Shown here piece by piece: positions 26,718-36,133 of a stretch of 64,000 nt of DNA (positions within the stretch are counted from its first letter, which is position 1; each line of letters begins with the position of its first letter). The DNA is from Pseudobacter sp. (GTDB lineage: Bacteria; Bacteroidota; Bacteroidia; Chitinophagales; Chitinophagaceae). Under the pieces are notes generated by a model. That model saw only the letters and a program-made list of their open reading frames with translations. It had not been told where the DNA came from and did no database searches. The position numbers were made by a program, and so were the translations under genes. Where the stretch lies: assembly GCA_017849455.1 (NCBI GenBank), contig JAFIGX010000020.1:240245-304244 (forward strand), in the 5' to 3' direction.

Positions 26718-28184
26718 ATGGCGATACTGCAGGACATATTATATAAGGTGCGGATCCGCTCCATGCACGGGAATACCCAGGCAACGGTCAATGCATTGCA
26801 ACTGGATTCCCGGAAAGTGAATGCAGGGGATGCCTTCATCGCCATCAAAGGCGTGGCCGCCGATGGCCACCAGTTCATCGACAGCGTGGTGCAGAAAGGC
26901 GCTTCCGTCGTGATCTGTGAAGAGATGCCCTCCAACTTGCAGGAAGGAGTGACCTATGTGGAAGTGGAGAACAGCGCTGCAGCGGCCGGATATATGGCCC
27001 ACAATTTTTATGGTCAGCCATCTGAAAAATTGAAACTGGTGGGTGTAACCGGCACCAACGGGAAGACCACCATCGCTACCTTATTATATAAGCTCTTTTC
27101 AGCATTGGGCTATACCTGCGGATTGTTGAGCACCGTGGAGAACCATATCGGTGATACCATTGTGCCGGCTACCCACACTACGCCAGATGCCATCAGTCTG
27201 AATGCCCTGCTCAAACAAATGCTCGATGCGGGCTGCACCCATGTGTTCATGGAAACCAGCTCCCACGCCATTCACCAGCATCGCATCACCGGTTTGCGGT
27301 ATGCAGGGGGCATCTTCAGCAATATCACCCACGATCATCTCGATTATCACAAAACATTCGATGAATATATCCGGGTGAAGAAATCGTTCTTCGATTCATT
27401 ACCTGCCGACGCATTTGCCATCTCCAATGCGGATGATAAGCGGGGGGCCGTAATGCTGCAGAACACCAATGCGCATAAATATTTCTATAGCCTTCGCACT
27501 ATGGCGGAGTTCAAGGGTAAGATCATCGAAAATGCGCTCACAGGGCTGGTGATGAATATCAATGACCAGGAAGTTCATTTCAGACTGATCGGCGAGTTCA
27601 ATGCCTACAACCTGCTGGCAGTGTTTGGCGCGGCGATGTGCTTGGGGGAAGATAAACAGGAAGTGCTTCGTTGCCTCAGCATGCTCACCGGTGCGGAAGG
27701 AAGGTTCGATTATATCATTTCCTCGAAGGAGATGGTGATCGGCATCGTAGACTATGCGCATACGCCGGATGCTTTGCTGAATGTGCTCACTACCATTAAA
27801 AAACTTCGCAAAGGACATGAGAAGATCATCACTGTAGTGGGCTGTGGCGGTGACCGGGATACGACCAAAAGACCTATCATGGCCGAAGTGGCCTGCGAAC
27901 ATAGTGACAAAGCGATCTTCACCTCCGACAATCCCCGTAGTGAAGACCCCGAACAGATACTGAGAGATATGGAGAAGGGATTGAATACCGCGGCGAAAAG
28001 AAAATATATCTCGATAGTCGACAGGCGGGAGGCCATCAAAACGGCCGTGAGCCTGGCGCAGCCGGAAGATATCCTGCTGATTGCCGGGAAAGGACATGAG
28101 AAATACCAGGAGATCAAAGGGGTGAAACATCCTTTCGACGACAAGCAGGTGTTGAATGAAATGTTCGGGATGTTGGGGAAGTGA
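26718..28184 (+). CDS. murE: UDP-N-acetylmuramoyl-L-alanyl-D-glutamate:diaminopimelate ligase
   Basis: Adds the third residue of the peptidoglycan stem peptide, 488 residues. ATP loop GVTGTNGKTTIA near residue 108; central domain with THTTPDAISLN and METSSHAIHQHR; the C-terminal domain has DNPRSEDP, the DNPR motif typical of enzymes that add meso-diaminopimelate and not lysine. This points to Gram-negative-type peptidoglycan. It follows ftsI by 3 bp. Confidence 0.96.
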   Translation: MAILQDILYKVRIRSMHGNTQATVNALQLDSRKVNAGDAFIAIKGVAADGHQFIDSVVQKGASVVICEEMPSNLQEGVTYVEVENSAAAAGYMAHNFYGQPSEKLKLVGVTGTNGKTTIATLLYKLFSALGYTCGLLSTVENHIGDTIVPATHTTPDAISLNALLKQMLDAGCTHVFMETSSHAIHQHRITGLRYAGGIFSNITHDHLDYHKTFDEYIRVKKSFFDSLPADAFAISNADDKRGAVMLQNTNAHKYFYSLRTMAEFKGKIIENALTGLVMNINDQEVHFRLIGEFNAYNLLAVFGAAMCLGEDKQEVLRCLSMLTGAEGRFDYIISSKEMVIGIVDYAHTPDALLNVLTTIKKLRKGHEKIITVVGCGGDRDTTKRPIMAEVACEHSDKAIFTSDNPRSEDPEQILRDMEKGLNTAAKRKYISIVDRREAIKTAVSLAQPEDILLIAGKGHEKYQEIKGVKHPFDDKQVLNEMFGMLGK

Positions 28185-28223
28185 GGCATTACAACAGAAT
28201 AACAAGGACGGTTATATACAGCT

Positions 28224-28336
28224 AAGAGTAAAAGAGAGGAAGGAGGAAAAGAGAGGACGATGCACCACAAAAAGAGAAAGACATTATGAAAGTAAGATGA
28301 GAAACCTCTTTCTCTCTTTCTTCTCTTAAAACTCTT
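28224..28336. repeat. Purine-rich imperfect inverted repeat between murE and mraY
   Basis: A left arm of AG-only sequence (28224-28256) pairs imperfectly with a TC-rich right arm (28305-28336), sharing about 18 of 22 positions in the best block. Unlike the others, the 7-bp phase is not strict. It occupies most of the 172 bp gap between murE and mraY. Confidence 0.55.
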
Positions 28337-28356
28337 GGCACACAAAGCAAACCAAC

Positions 28357-29634
28357 ATGCTGTACCATTTAATGGATTGGCTTAAAGAATTGGGGGTAAA
28401 ATTCCCAGGTAGTGCGCTGTTCCAGTTCATTACCTCCCGTGTATTGCTGGCGGTGATCCTTTCGCTGGTGATCTCGGCCGTGTTCGGCAAAAAGCTGATC
28501 AATTATCTCCGGAAAAAACAGGTGGGCGAATCCGTTCGTGACCTGGGCCTTGCCGGTGAACAGCAAAAGAAAGGTACTCCCACCATGGGCGGTATCATCA
28601 TCATCCTGGCGATCCTCGTGCCCACACTCCTGTTGGCCGATCTGCAGAAAGCATATATCAGGCTGATGATCTTCGCCACCATCTGGCTGGGTATCATCGG
28701 GTTCATCGATGATTACCTGAAACTGCGTGCAAAAAAGATCGCCCAACAACAGGGCATTCCATACAAGAAAGGAGACAAGGACGGACTGGCAGGATGGTTC
28801 AAAGTATTGGGACAGGTAGTGCTTGGCATCGTAGTGGGACTGGTGTTGCTTTTCAACCATAATACCAGGGTATGGCGTGATTATACCGGTGAGGTGAAGC
28901 CCAATGATACCACTATCATTAAAAGAAATTTCGATGGCAAGACAAAATATTTCGTAGAGGCCGATGCCCCGATCACCACGATCCCATTCGTGAAAAGCCA
29001 TGAGTTCAACTATTCGAAGCTCTTGCCGGAAGCCATGCGCGGCTTCACATGGATCTTATATATCGCCATCGTGATCTTTATCGTAACGGCTGTTTCGAAT
29101 GGGGCCAATATCACGGATGGACTGGATGGACTGGCCACCGGCACCAGTGCGATCATTGGGGCATGTCTGGGTATTTTCGCCTATGCAAGCGGTAACCTGC
29201 GATTCGCAGAATACCTCAATATCATGTACATCCCGAACCTGGGTGAGCTGTCGATCTTCATCGGGGCCATGATCGGCGCCTGCGTAGGCTTCCTCTGGTA
29301 CAACGCCTACCCGGCACAGGTGTTCATGGGTGATACGGGCAGCCTGACCCTGGGCGGCATCATCGCATCCCTGGCCATCATTGTCCGGAAAGAATTACTG
29401 ATACCGATCTTTTGCGGTGTGTTCCTGGTAGAAGTGCTGAGCGTGACCCTACAGGTATCGTATTTCAAATACACGAAGAAAAAATATGGTGAAGGAAGGC
29501 GGATCTTTTTGATGAGCCCCCTCCACCACCACTATCAGAAACTGGGTTATCACGAAGCGAAGATCGTGACGAGATTCTGGATCGTGACCATACTCTGCAT
29601 CGTGTTTGCAGTAGTGACCCTGAAGATCAGGTAG
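28357..29634 (+). CDS. mraY: Phospho-N-acetylmuramoyl-pentapeptide-transferase
   Basis: Makes lipid I from UDP-MurNAc-pentapeptide and undecaprenyl phosphate. 425 residues, about ten helices. Motifs: GTPTMGG near residue 70, FIDDYLK with the DD pair near 115, NGANITDGLDGLATG near 250, GDTGSLTLGG near 325, and the final SPLHHHYQ. The length exceeds the E. coli enzyme (360) because of an extra loop (about residues 165-215, with RVWRDYTGEVKPND), common in Bacteroidota. Confidence 0.96.
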   Translation: MLYHLMDWLKELGVKFPGSALFQFITSRVLLAVILSLVISAVFGKKLINYLRKKQVGESVRDLGLAGEQQKKGTPTMGGIIIILAILVPTLLLADLQKAYIRLMIFATIWLGIIGFIDDYLKLRAKKIAQQQGIPYKKGDKDGLAGWFKVLGQVVLGIVVGLVLLFNHNTRVWRDYTGEVKPNDTTIIKRNFDGKTKYFVEADAPITTIPFVKSHEFNYSKLLPEAMRGFTWILYIAIVIFIVTAVSNGANITDGLDGLATGTSAIIGACLGIFAYASGNLRFAEYLNIMYIPNLGELSIFIGAMIGACVGFLWYNAYPAQVFMGDTGSLTLGGIIASLAIIVRKELLIPIFCGVFLVEVLSVTLQVSYFKYTKKKYGEGRRIFLMSPLHHHYQKLGYHEAKIVTRFWIVTILCIVFAVVTLKIR

Positions 29635-29824
29635 CGGACCGAAAAAGAAAACTGAAAAACCACGCTCTGAAAATTCCTATCAGGAAAACCAAATTGTCAA
29701 GAGACTGTGGTGCAGTATAAAAGTTCAACCTAAGGAAAAACCCCCTAATCCGGTTTTACCGGAAGATCGTGGAAAAGATCGTGTTCATGAACAGGGTATC
29801 CATTCAAAACCGATGGGTTGAAAA

Positions 29825-31165
29825 ATGAGTAAACGTTTAGTCATACTGGGGGCCGGTGAAAGCGGGGTGGGTGCTGCCATACTGGGCAGGCAACAGGGAT
29901 ATGATGTGTTCGTATCGGACGGAGGCGCCATCAAAGAGAATTACAGGAATGAACTGGAAGAGCATGGGATCGGATTTGAAGGAGGCGCCCATACCGAAGA
30001 AAGGATCATGCAGGCAGACGAAGTGATGAAGAGCCCGGGCATCCCTGAAAAGAATGAACTGGTAAAGAAGATCAGGAAGCAGGGCATCCCCATTATCAGT
30101 GAGATCGAACTGGCCTATAGGCATAAAGGCAATAGTAAGATCATCGGCATTACCGGAAGCAACGGCAAGACCACCACAACAGCGCTCACTTTCCATATCT
30201 GCAAAACAGGTGGACTGGATTGCGCACTGGTCGGGAATATAGGTTTCTCATTCGCCAAACAGGTTGCTCTCGAACCAAAGGCGCTGTATGTAGCAGAGAT
30301 CAGCAGTTTCCAACTGGACGATATAAAGGATTTCAGGCCGGACATCGCCATACTCACCAATATCACGGAAGACCACCTCGACAGATATGATTACCAGTTC
30401 AGGAATTATATCAACAGCAAATTCCGTATCGTAGAAAATCAAACCAGCAGCGACTATTTTATTTATTGTGAGGACGATCCCGTGACAATGGAATATTTCA
30501 ATAACTATCCCATCAATTCTAACCTATTACCATTTACTATGAACAAAGAACCAAACCAGGGAGCATTCATAAAGAACGGACAGATGACCATAGCAACAGG
30601 CGATGAGAAAATGCAGATGAGCGTGTATGATTTTGCATTAAAAGGAAAACATAATCAATACAACACTATGGCAGCGGGGATCGCAGGAGCAATGATCGGT
30701 ATCCGGAAAGAAAAGATCCGTGACGCCATCCAGACTTTCGAAAGCCTGGAACACCGGATGGAACCCGTGGCCACCGTACGTGGCGTGGAATTCATCAACG
30801 ACAGTAAGGCCACCAATGTGAACAGTACCTGGTTTGCACTGGAAAGTATGGAGAAACCCACCATCCTGATATTGGGTGGCATCGATAAAGGAAATGATTA
30901 TTCCTCACTCCATGACCTGGTGAAGGAAAAAGTGAAAGCGATCGTGTGCATGGGAGTAGATAACCGGAAGATCCACGAAGCCTTCCAGAATGATGTGCCG
31001 GTAATGGTCAATACCGGCAGCGCACGCGAAGCCGTTCATGCAGCTTTCCATCTCGCCAATAAAGGTGATGTGGTGCTCCTGAGCCCCGCCTGCGCCAGCT
31101 TCGATCTCTTCCGCAACTATGAAGATCGCGGCGATCAGTTCAAACAGGCAGTGAGGGAATTGTAA
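29825..31165 (+). CDS. murD: UDP-N-acetylmuramoyl-L-alanine:D-glutamate ligase
   Basis: Adds D-glutamate to UDP-MurNAc-L-Ala, 446 residues. Opening LVILGAGESGVGAAILG, MKSPGIPEKNEL, ATP loop GITGSNGKTTTTAL near residue 108, ILTNITEDHLDRY, and C-terminal VEFINDSKATN with LSPACASFDLFRNYEDRG. The 190 bp before it contains no gene; it has only a short CCGG-flanked hairpin and a direct repeat of AAGATCGTG. Confidence 0.96.
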   Translation: MSKRLVILGAGESGVGAAILGRQQGYDVFVSDGGAIKENYRNELEEHGIGFEGGAHTEERIMQADEVMKSPGIPEKNELVKKIRKQGIPIISEIELAYRHKGNSKIIGITGSNGKTTTTALTFHICKTGGLDCALVGNIGFSFAKQVALEPKALYVAEISSFQLDDIKDFRPDIAILTNITEDHLDRYDYQFRNYINSKFRIVENQTSSDYFIYCEDDPVTMEYFNNYPINSNLLPFTMNKEPNQGAFIKNGQMTIATGDEKMQMSVYDFALKGKHNQYNTMAAGIAGAMIGIRKEKIRDAIQTFESLEHRMEPVATVRGVEFINDSKATNVNSTWFALESMEKPTILILGGIDKGNDYSSLHDLVKEKVKAIVCMGVDNRKIHEAFQNDVPVMVNTGSAREAVHAAFHLANKGDVVLLSPACASFDLFRNYEDRGDQFKQAVREL

Positions 31166-31167
31166 AA

Positions 31168-31188
31168 ACTGCCCACTGCCAACTCAAA
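31168..31188. repeat. Heptad half-element (ACTGCCC words) between murD and ftsW
   Basis: Three heptamers, ACTGCCC, ACTGCCA, ACTCAAA, fill most of the 27 bp between the murD stop and ftsW start. The words match the right arms at 2375 and 52786. No partner arm is present. Confidence 0.5.
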
Positions 31189-31192
31189 CATC

Positions 31193-32401
31193 ATGGATTA
31201 CTTATTCATAAATAAAACCAAAGGCGATAAGGTCATCTGGGCCGTGGTGGTGGTATTGGCGCTCGTGTCGATGCTGGTGGTATATAGCTCGACAGGATTG
31301 CTGGCGTACAAGTACAATAAAGGCAATACCGAGATATACCTGTTCAAGCAGATAGCCTTTATCGTGGTTGGACTGGCAGTGATCTATTGGTCGCACCGCG
31401 TGAATTACACTTTGTATTCGAGAGCGGCCAGGATACTGTTCCTGCTCTCGATACCATTATTGATATATACCCTGTTCTTCGGCGTACGCCTGAACGAAGG
31501 AAGCCGCTGGATCAGGTTGCCGATCATCAACCTCACCTTCCAGACCTCCGATCTCGCCAAGCTGGCCCTCTTCATGTACCTGAGCCGCCTGCTGAGCCGG
31601 AAACAGGAAACGATCAAAGATTTCAAAAAAGGGTTCATACCAGTAATGCTGCCGGTGGTGATCATCTGTGTTTTGATCGCTCCGGCCAACCTGTCGACGG
31701 CTCTCCTGGTGGGAGCCACCAGCATGCTGCTCATGTTCATCGGCCGCGTAAGCGCAAAACACCTGCTGATGACAATGGGCGTTGTGGCGATACCGGTAGT
31801 GATCCTCGTATCGATAGCCATTGCGTATTACGATAAGGAAGAAGGGAAAAGCAAAGACCTGCCCGCTCTCCTGGAAATAGGACGGATGCCTACCTGGATC
31901 AAGCGCGTGCAGAACTTTGTATATGATAATAAACAGATCGACAAGGATGAGAACTACCAGGTGAACCAGGCAAAGATCGCGATCTCGAAAGGAGGACTCA
32001 TGGGGCTGGGGCCCGGCAATAGCGAAACGAGGAATTTCCTGCCGCACCCTTATTCCGATTTCATCTTTGCGATCATCATCGAAGAGTATGGTATCATCGG
32101 CGGGGCCTTCATCATTTTCGTGTACCTGTTGTTCCTGTTACGATGTATCAGGATCTTCAAAAAATGCCCCTATGCGTTTGGGGCTTTCCTGGCACTGGGA
32201 CTGAGTTTTACCCTGGTGATCCAGGCATTGATCAATATGGCGGTGACCGTGAACCTGTTCCCGGTAACAGGTGTTACGCTGCCGCTGGTGAGTATGGGCG
32301 GAAGCTCTTTTCTCTTCACCTGTCTGGCCATCGGTATCATTTTAAGTGTGGCGAGGAACGTGGAGCAACTGGAAGGGAAAACGGTTCCGGCCAATCAATA
32401 A
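31193..32401 (+). CDS. ftsW: SEDS-family peptidoglycan glycosyltransferase FtsW
   Basis: Polytopic SEDS protein that polymerises lipid II at the septum with FtsI, 402 residues. Seen: opening VSMLVVYSSTGLLAYK, RWIRLPIINLTFQTSDLAKL, GLGPGNSETRNFLPHPYSDFIF with the catalytic-region signature, and VNLFPVTGVTLPLVSMGGSS. About ten helices. The position between murD and murG identifies it as FtsW and not RodA. Confidence 0.94.
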   Translation: MDYLFINKTKGDKVIWAVVVVLALVSMLVVYSSTGLLAYKYNKGNTEIYLFKQIAFIVVGLAVIYWSHRVNYTLYSRAARILFLLSIPLLIYTLFFGVRLNEGSRWIRLPIINLTFQTSDLAKLALFMYLSRLLSRKQETIKDFKKGFIPVMLPVVIICVLIAPANLSTALLVGATSMLLMFIGRVSAKHLLMTMGVVAIPVVILVSIAIAYYDKEEGKSKDLPALLEIGRMPTWIKRVQNFVYDNKQIDKDENYQVNQAKIAISKGGLMGLGPGNSETRNFLPHPYSDFIFAIIIEEYGIIGGAFIIFVYLLFLLRCIRIFKKCPYAFGAFLALGLSFTLVIQALINMAVTVNLFPVTGVTLPLVSMGGSSFLFTCLAIGIILSVARNVEQLEGKTVPANQ

Positions 32402-32409
32402 AAGCAACG

Positions 32410-33516
32410 ATGACTGAGCATAGCAATAACAGGATCATTATAGCAGGTGGCGGTACAGGCGGACATATTTTCCCGGCCATCGCCATTGCCAATGCACTGA
32501 AGGAACTGGAACCATCTGTAGATATCCTCTTCATTGGTGCAAAAGGGAAAATGGAGATGGAGAAAGTGCCGCAGGCCGGCTACAGGATCGAAGGGATCGA
32601 TATTGCAGGACTAAACAGAAGCTCTTTTATCAAGAATATCGGCTTACCGTTCAAACTGATCAAAAGTTTTTTCCAGGTAAGAAAGATCGTGAATGCGTTC
32701 GGGCCTGCTGCCGTTATCGGCGTAGGCGGCTATTCAAGCTTTCCCGTACTGCGTTATGCGCAGGCAAAAGGTATCCCGACGTTCATTCACGAATCCAACT
32801 CTTTTGCAGGTAAGTCGAATATGCTGTTGGGAAAAAAAGCCACGAAGGTCTTTGTGGCCACAGATGGAATGGAAAAATTTTTTCCTGCAGGATCATTGCT
32901 CATCACGGGGAATCCTGTCCGGAACTCGATCGTGCGAAATGCCATCAGCCGGTTCGACGGCATACGGTTCTTCGGCCTCGATCCGGCAAAGAAGACAGTG
33001 CTGGTAACCGGCGGAAGCCTGGGCGCAAAAGGGATCAACGAAGCGATCGATGCACAGCTCGATGAATTCGCAAAGAATGATGTGCAACTGATCTGGCAAA
33101 CCGGCAAACCTTATGCCGGCAGGGCCGGTGAGCTGGCAGCAGGAAAGAAGAATATCTGGGCCAATAGTTTCATCACCCAGATGGAATATGCGTATGCAGC
33201 GGCAGATCTCATCGTGGCAAGGGCCGGCGCAATGACCATCGCGGAATTATGCGTGGTGAAAAAGCCGGTGGTGTTCGTGCCTTATCCGTTTGCGGCGGAA
33301 GACCACCAGACAGTGAATGCACAGAACCTGGTGAATAAAAAGGCCGGACTGATGATCAGGGACAGTGAGGCCATCACCAAACTGGTACCCACGGTAATGG
33401 CACTGGCAGGTAATGAAGCCCAGCAGCAGGAACTAAAAGAGAATATCGGCAAACTGGCCATCACGGATGCCGATATGCGGATCGCAGGGGAAGTATTGAA
33501 GGATGTCAACGGGTAA
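32410..33516 (+). CDS. murG: UDP-N-acetylglucosamine transferase MurG
   Basis: Adds N-acetylglucosamine to lipid I to form lipid II at the inner membrane face, 368 residues. Motifs: GGGTGGHIFPAIAIA near residue 12, GGYSSFPVLRYAQ, HESNSFAGKSN, VTGGSLGAKGINEA, and RAGAMTIAELCVVKKPVVFVPYP with AAEDHQTVNAQ. I chose ATG 32410, 8 bp after the ftsW stop; the frame is open far upstream inside ftsW but only the short form has the family length. Confidence 0.96.
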   Translation: MTEHSNNRIIIAGGGTGGHIFPAIAIANALKELEPSVDILFIGAKGKMEMEKVPQAGYRIEGIDIAGLNRSSFIKNIGLPFKLIKSFFQVRKIVNAFGPAAVIGVGGYSSFPVLRYAQAKGIPTFIHESNSFAGKSNMLLGKKATKVFVATDGMEKFFPAGSLLITGNPVRNSIVRNAISRFDGIRFFGLDPAKKTVLVTGGSLGAKGINEAIDAQLDEFAKNDVQLIWQTGKPYAGRAGELAAGKKNIWANSFITQMEYAYAAADLIVARAGAMTIAELCVVKKPVVFVPYPFAAEDHQTVNAQNLVNKKAGLMIRDSEAITKLVPTVMALAGNEAQQQELKENIGKLAITDADMRIAGEVLKDVNG

Positions 33517-33534
33517 AAAGCTGACAAGCAAAAC

Positions 33535-34935
33535 ATGGTCCAACTGAACGATATTAAAAAAGTGTATTTCATAGGCATCGGCGGCATTGGCATGAGCGCA
33601 CTGGCCCGTTATTTCAAATTCCACGGGCGTGAAGTGAGCGGTTATGATAAAACGGAGACCCATCTCACGAAACAACTGGTGAGCGAAGGCATCCCCGTGC
33701 ATTATGAAGAGAACCTGGAGCTGGCGCCGAAAGATGCAGAGCTGATCGTGTATACACCGGCTGTACCCAAAGAACATAAAGAACTGCTGTACTACCGGCA
33801 GCATCCCTATACATTGATGAAGCGGAGTGAAGTGCTGGGTGTGATCACCAATGGTTCTTTCAATATCTGTGTGGCAGGCACGCATGGCAAGACCACGATC
33901 ACCACCATGATCGCGCACCTGCTGCGGCATAGCGGTTATGGATGCAATGCCTTCCTGGGTGGCGTATCCGTAAACTACAACAGCAATTACTGGAGCAATG
34001 AACGCAATGTTTGCGTGGTGGAAGCCGACGAGTACGACAGGAGCTTTTTGAGGCTCAGTCCGGATATTGCCGTGATCACCGCCATGGATGCCGATCACCT
34101 GGATATCTATGGCAGCCTTGAAACGATGGAAGAAGCGTTCATCGAATTTTCAGGAAGATTGAAGCAGGGCGGGTTGCTGATCAGCAAGTATGGTTTATCG
34201 AAGGGAGACCGGTTGAAAGCCGCCAACCATCTTACCTATAGCCTCGATAATAGTAATGCCGATGTATATGCGCTCGATATCAGGATGCAGCATGGTAGCT
34301 ATATGTTCGATGTAAAGACCGACGGCTGGAAACTGAAAGACGTGGTCTTGAACATGGGCGGGATGCACAATGTGGAGAACATGGTTGCGGCGATCAGGGT
34401 GGCGCATCAACTTGGGATCGACGATGAAAAGATCAGGGCGGCTGTAGCCAGTTTTCAGGGTGTAAAAAGAAGGTTCGAGTATATAATAAAAGGAGAGAAA
34501 CAGGGTAAGCTGGTCTATATCGATGACTATGCGCATCACCCGGAAGAACTGCGGGCACTGATCAGCGGGGCAAGAGGATTATTCCCCGGTATGCGGTGCA
34601 CAGTGATCTTTCAGCCGCACCTGTTCACTAGGACCCGGGACTTTGCCGCAGAATTCGCTTACAGTCTCGACCTGGCCGATGAAGTGATCCTGTTGCCGGT
34701 CTATCCTGCCCGTGAGCTGCCGATAGAAGGGGTGACCAGCAACCTAATCCTGGACGAAATAAAAACGAACGATAAATACCTGTTGAATAAACACCAGGTG
34801 CTGGATTGGATAAGGACGGTAGCCGGTGATGCATTGCACAAGAGCAATGAGAAAGGATGGCTCCTGATCACGGCTGGTGCGGGCGATATCGACACATTGG
34901 TGCAGCCCATCCGCGAGATACTGGAAAAAGGGTGA
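33535..34935 (+). CDS. murC: UDP-N-acetylmuramate:L-alanine ligase
   Basis: First amino-acid ligase of the stem peptide, 466 residues. VYFIGIGGIGMSALARYF at the start, KRSEVLG, ATP loop VAGTHGKTTITTMI near residue 118, VEADEYDRSFL, ITAMDADHLDIYG, and C-terminal IDDYAHHPEE and FQPHLFTRT. All family landmarks are present. ftsQ follows after 13 bp. Confidence 0.96.
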   Translation: MVQLNDIKKVYFIGIGGIGMSALARYFKFHGREVSGYDKTETHLTKQLVSEGIPVHYEENLELAPKDAELIVYTPAVPKEHKELLYYRQHPYTLMKRSEVLGVITNGSFNICVAGTHGKTTITTMIAHLLRHSGYGCNAFLGGVSVNYNSNYWSNERNVCVVEADEYDRSFLRLSPDIAVITAMDADHLDIYGSLETMEEAFIEFSGRLKQGGLLISKYGLSKGDRLKAANHLTYSLDNSNADVYALDIRMQHGSYMFDVKTDGWKLKDVVLNMGGMHNVENMVAAIRVAHQLGIDDEKIRAAVASFQGVKRRFEYIIKGEKQGKLVYIDDYAHHPEELRALISGARGLFPGMRCTVIFQPHLFTRTRDFAAEFAYSLDLADEVILLPVYPARELPIEGVTSNLILDEIKTNDKYLLNKHQVLDWIRTVAGDALHKSNEKGWLLITAGAGDIDTLVQPIREILEKG

Positions 34936-34948
34936 AGTAAAAATTATT

Positions 34949-36046
34949 ATGAAAGCAAAAGGTCATATCGGGAAAATAATGCTGGCGGCGGTCTGGTGCA
35001 CCATTGGTGCAGGCGTGCTGGTATTGCTGATAGCGGCCATTAAATCGAGGAACCATAAGACCTGCCAGGGTTACGAGATCGAGATAGCAGGCGGCGGCGA
35101 TCATTGGTTCATGGATAAAAAAGATATCGTTCAATTGCTCACCGGTAATGGCGCATACCCGATCAAAGGGAGGGCCATCCGCCTGTTCGACCTGCGCAAG
35201 CTGGAAGAAAAACTGGAGCATGATGTGTGGGTGAAAGATGCGGAACTGTTCTTTGATAACAATGAGGTATTGAGAGTAAAGATCGTTGAGCGCGAACCTT
35301 TGGCCAGGGTATTCACCAATACGGGCAATAGTTTTTATATCGACAGCAGCGGTGAACGGTTGCCCTTATCCGATAAATTGTCGGCAAAGCTCCCTGTGTT
35401 CACCAATTTCCCGACAGATAAGCTGCAACTCAATAGTGCCGACAGCTTACTGATGGCGGGGATGCGGAAGGTCAGCGCTTATCTCCTCCGCCAGCCATTC
35501 TGGATGTCGCAGATAGCACAGATCGATATTACCCCCGACAAACGTTTCGAGATGGTCCCCACTGTTGGTGATCATATCATCGAATTCGGGAATGGGAATG
35601 ATTGCGATAAGAAATTCGGAAGGCTTCTCACATTTTACAGGAAGGTGCTGAGTAAAACAGGCATGAACATTTATCAGCGGATCAATGTACAATTCGACAG
35701 GCAGGTAATAGGCGTAAGAAAGGGGGCAGCCGTCAGCAGGTTCGATTCCCTGCAGGCAGCGAGAAATGTAGAACGGCTGATCGCTTCCTCACAGGCTATC
35801 CAGCAACAGGGACCGGCCATAGATTCCGTGAGGGCAAAACCAGCAACGACTGACACCGAAAAACCACCCATAGATCCGAAAACCGTACCAGCGCGTACAA
35901 ATCCCGGCAAGAAAATTCTACCTGTGAAAAGCCGGTCCTATGAAACCAGGTCCAACCCCGTGAAAAGCCAGCCTCGAAAACCACCGGTAGAGCAACCTCA
36001 ACCGGCGGGGCCACAACCGAAAGCAGTAATGCCGAAAAGGAATTGA
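34949..36046 (+). CDS. ftsQ: Cell division protein FtsQ
   Basis: Bitopic division protein of 365 residues. One membrane helix (IMLAAVWCTIGAGVLVLLIA, about 10-30), a short POTRA-like part (WFMDKKDIVQLLTGNGAYPI), and a conserved block LEEKLEHDVWVKDAELFFD...LRVKIVEREPLARVF. The last 90 residues are Pro/Lys/Gln-rich and probably disordered, longer than in E. coli. The ATG at 34949 is chosen; an open extension upstream overlaps murC. Confidence 0.9.
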   Translation: MKAKGHIGKIMLAAVWCTIGAGVLVLLIAAIKSRNHKTCQGYEIEIAGGGDHWFMDKKDIVQLLTGNGAYPIKGRAIRLFDLRKLEEKLEHDVWVKDAELFFDNNEVLRVKIVEREPLARVFTNTGNSFYIDSSGERLPLSDKLSAKLPVFTNFPTDKLQLNSADSLLMAGMRKVSAYLLRQPFWMSQIAQIDITPDKRFEMVPTVGDHIIEFGNGNDCDKKFGRLLTFYRKVLSKTGMNIYQRINVQFDRQVIGVRKGAAVSRFDSLQAARNVERLIASSQAIQQQGPAIDSVRAKPATTDTEKPPIDPKTVPARTNPGKKILPVKSRSYETRSNPVKSQPRKPPVEQPQPAGPQPKAVMPKRN

Positions 36047-36057
36047 GAGGATGGAAA

Positions 36058-36081
36058 GTTGACAGGTTAATAAGTTGAAAT
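36058..36081. repeat. Octad half-element (GTTGACAG words) between ftsQ and ftsA
   Basis: GTTGACAG, GTTAATAA, GTTGAAAT in phase, 12 bp past the ftsQ stop. The words match the arms at 24481 and 47454. No complementary arm is found in the remaining 50 bp before ftsA. Confidence 0.5.
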
Positions 36082-36133
36082 GAAAACAATACAATAACTA
36101 AATATATAACAACAACTAAAAACATGATAATCT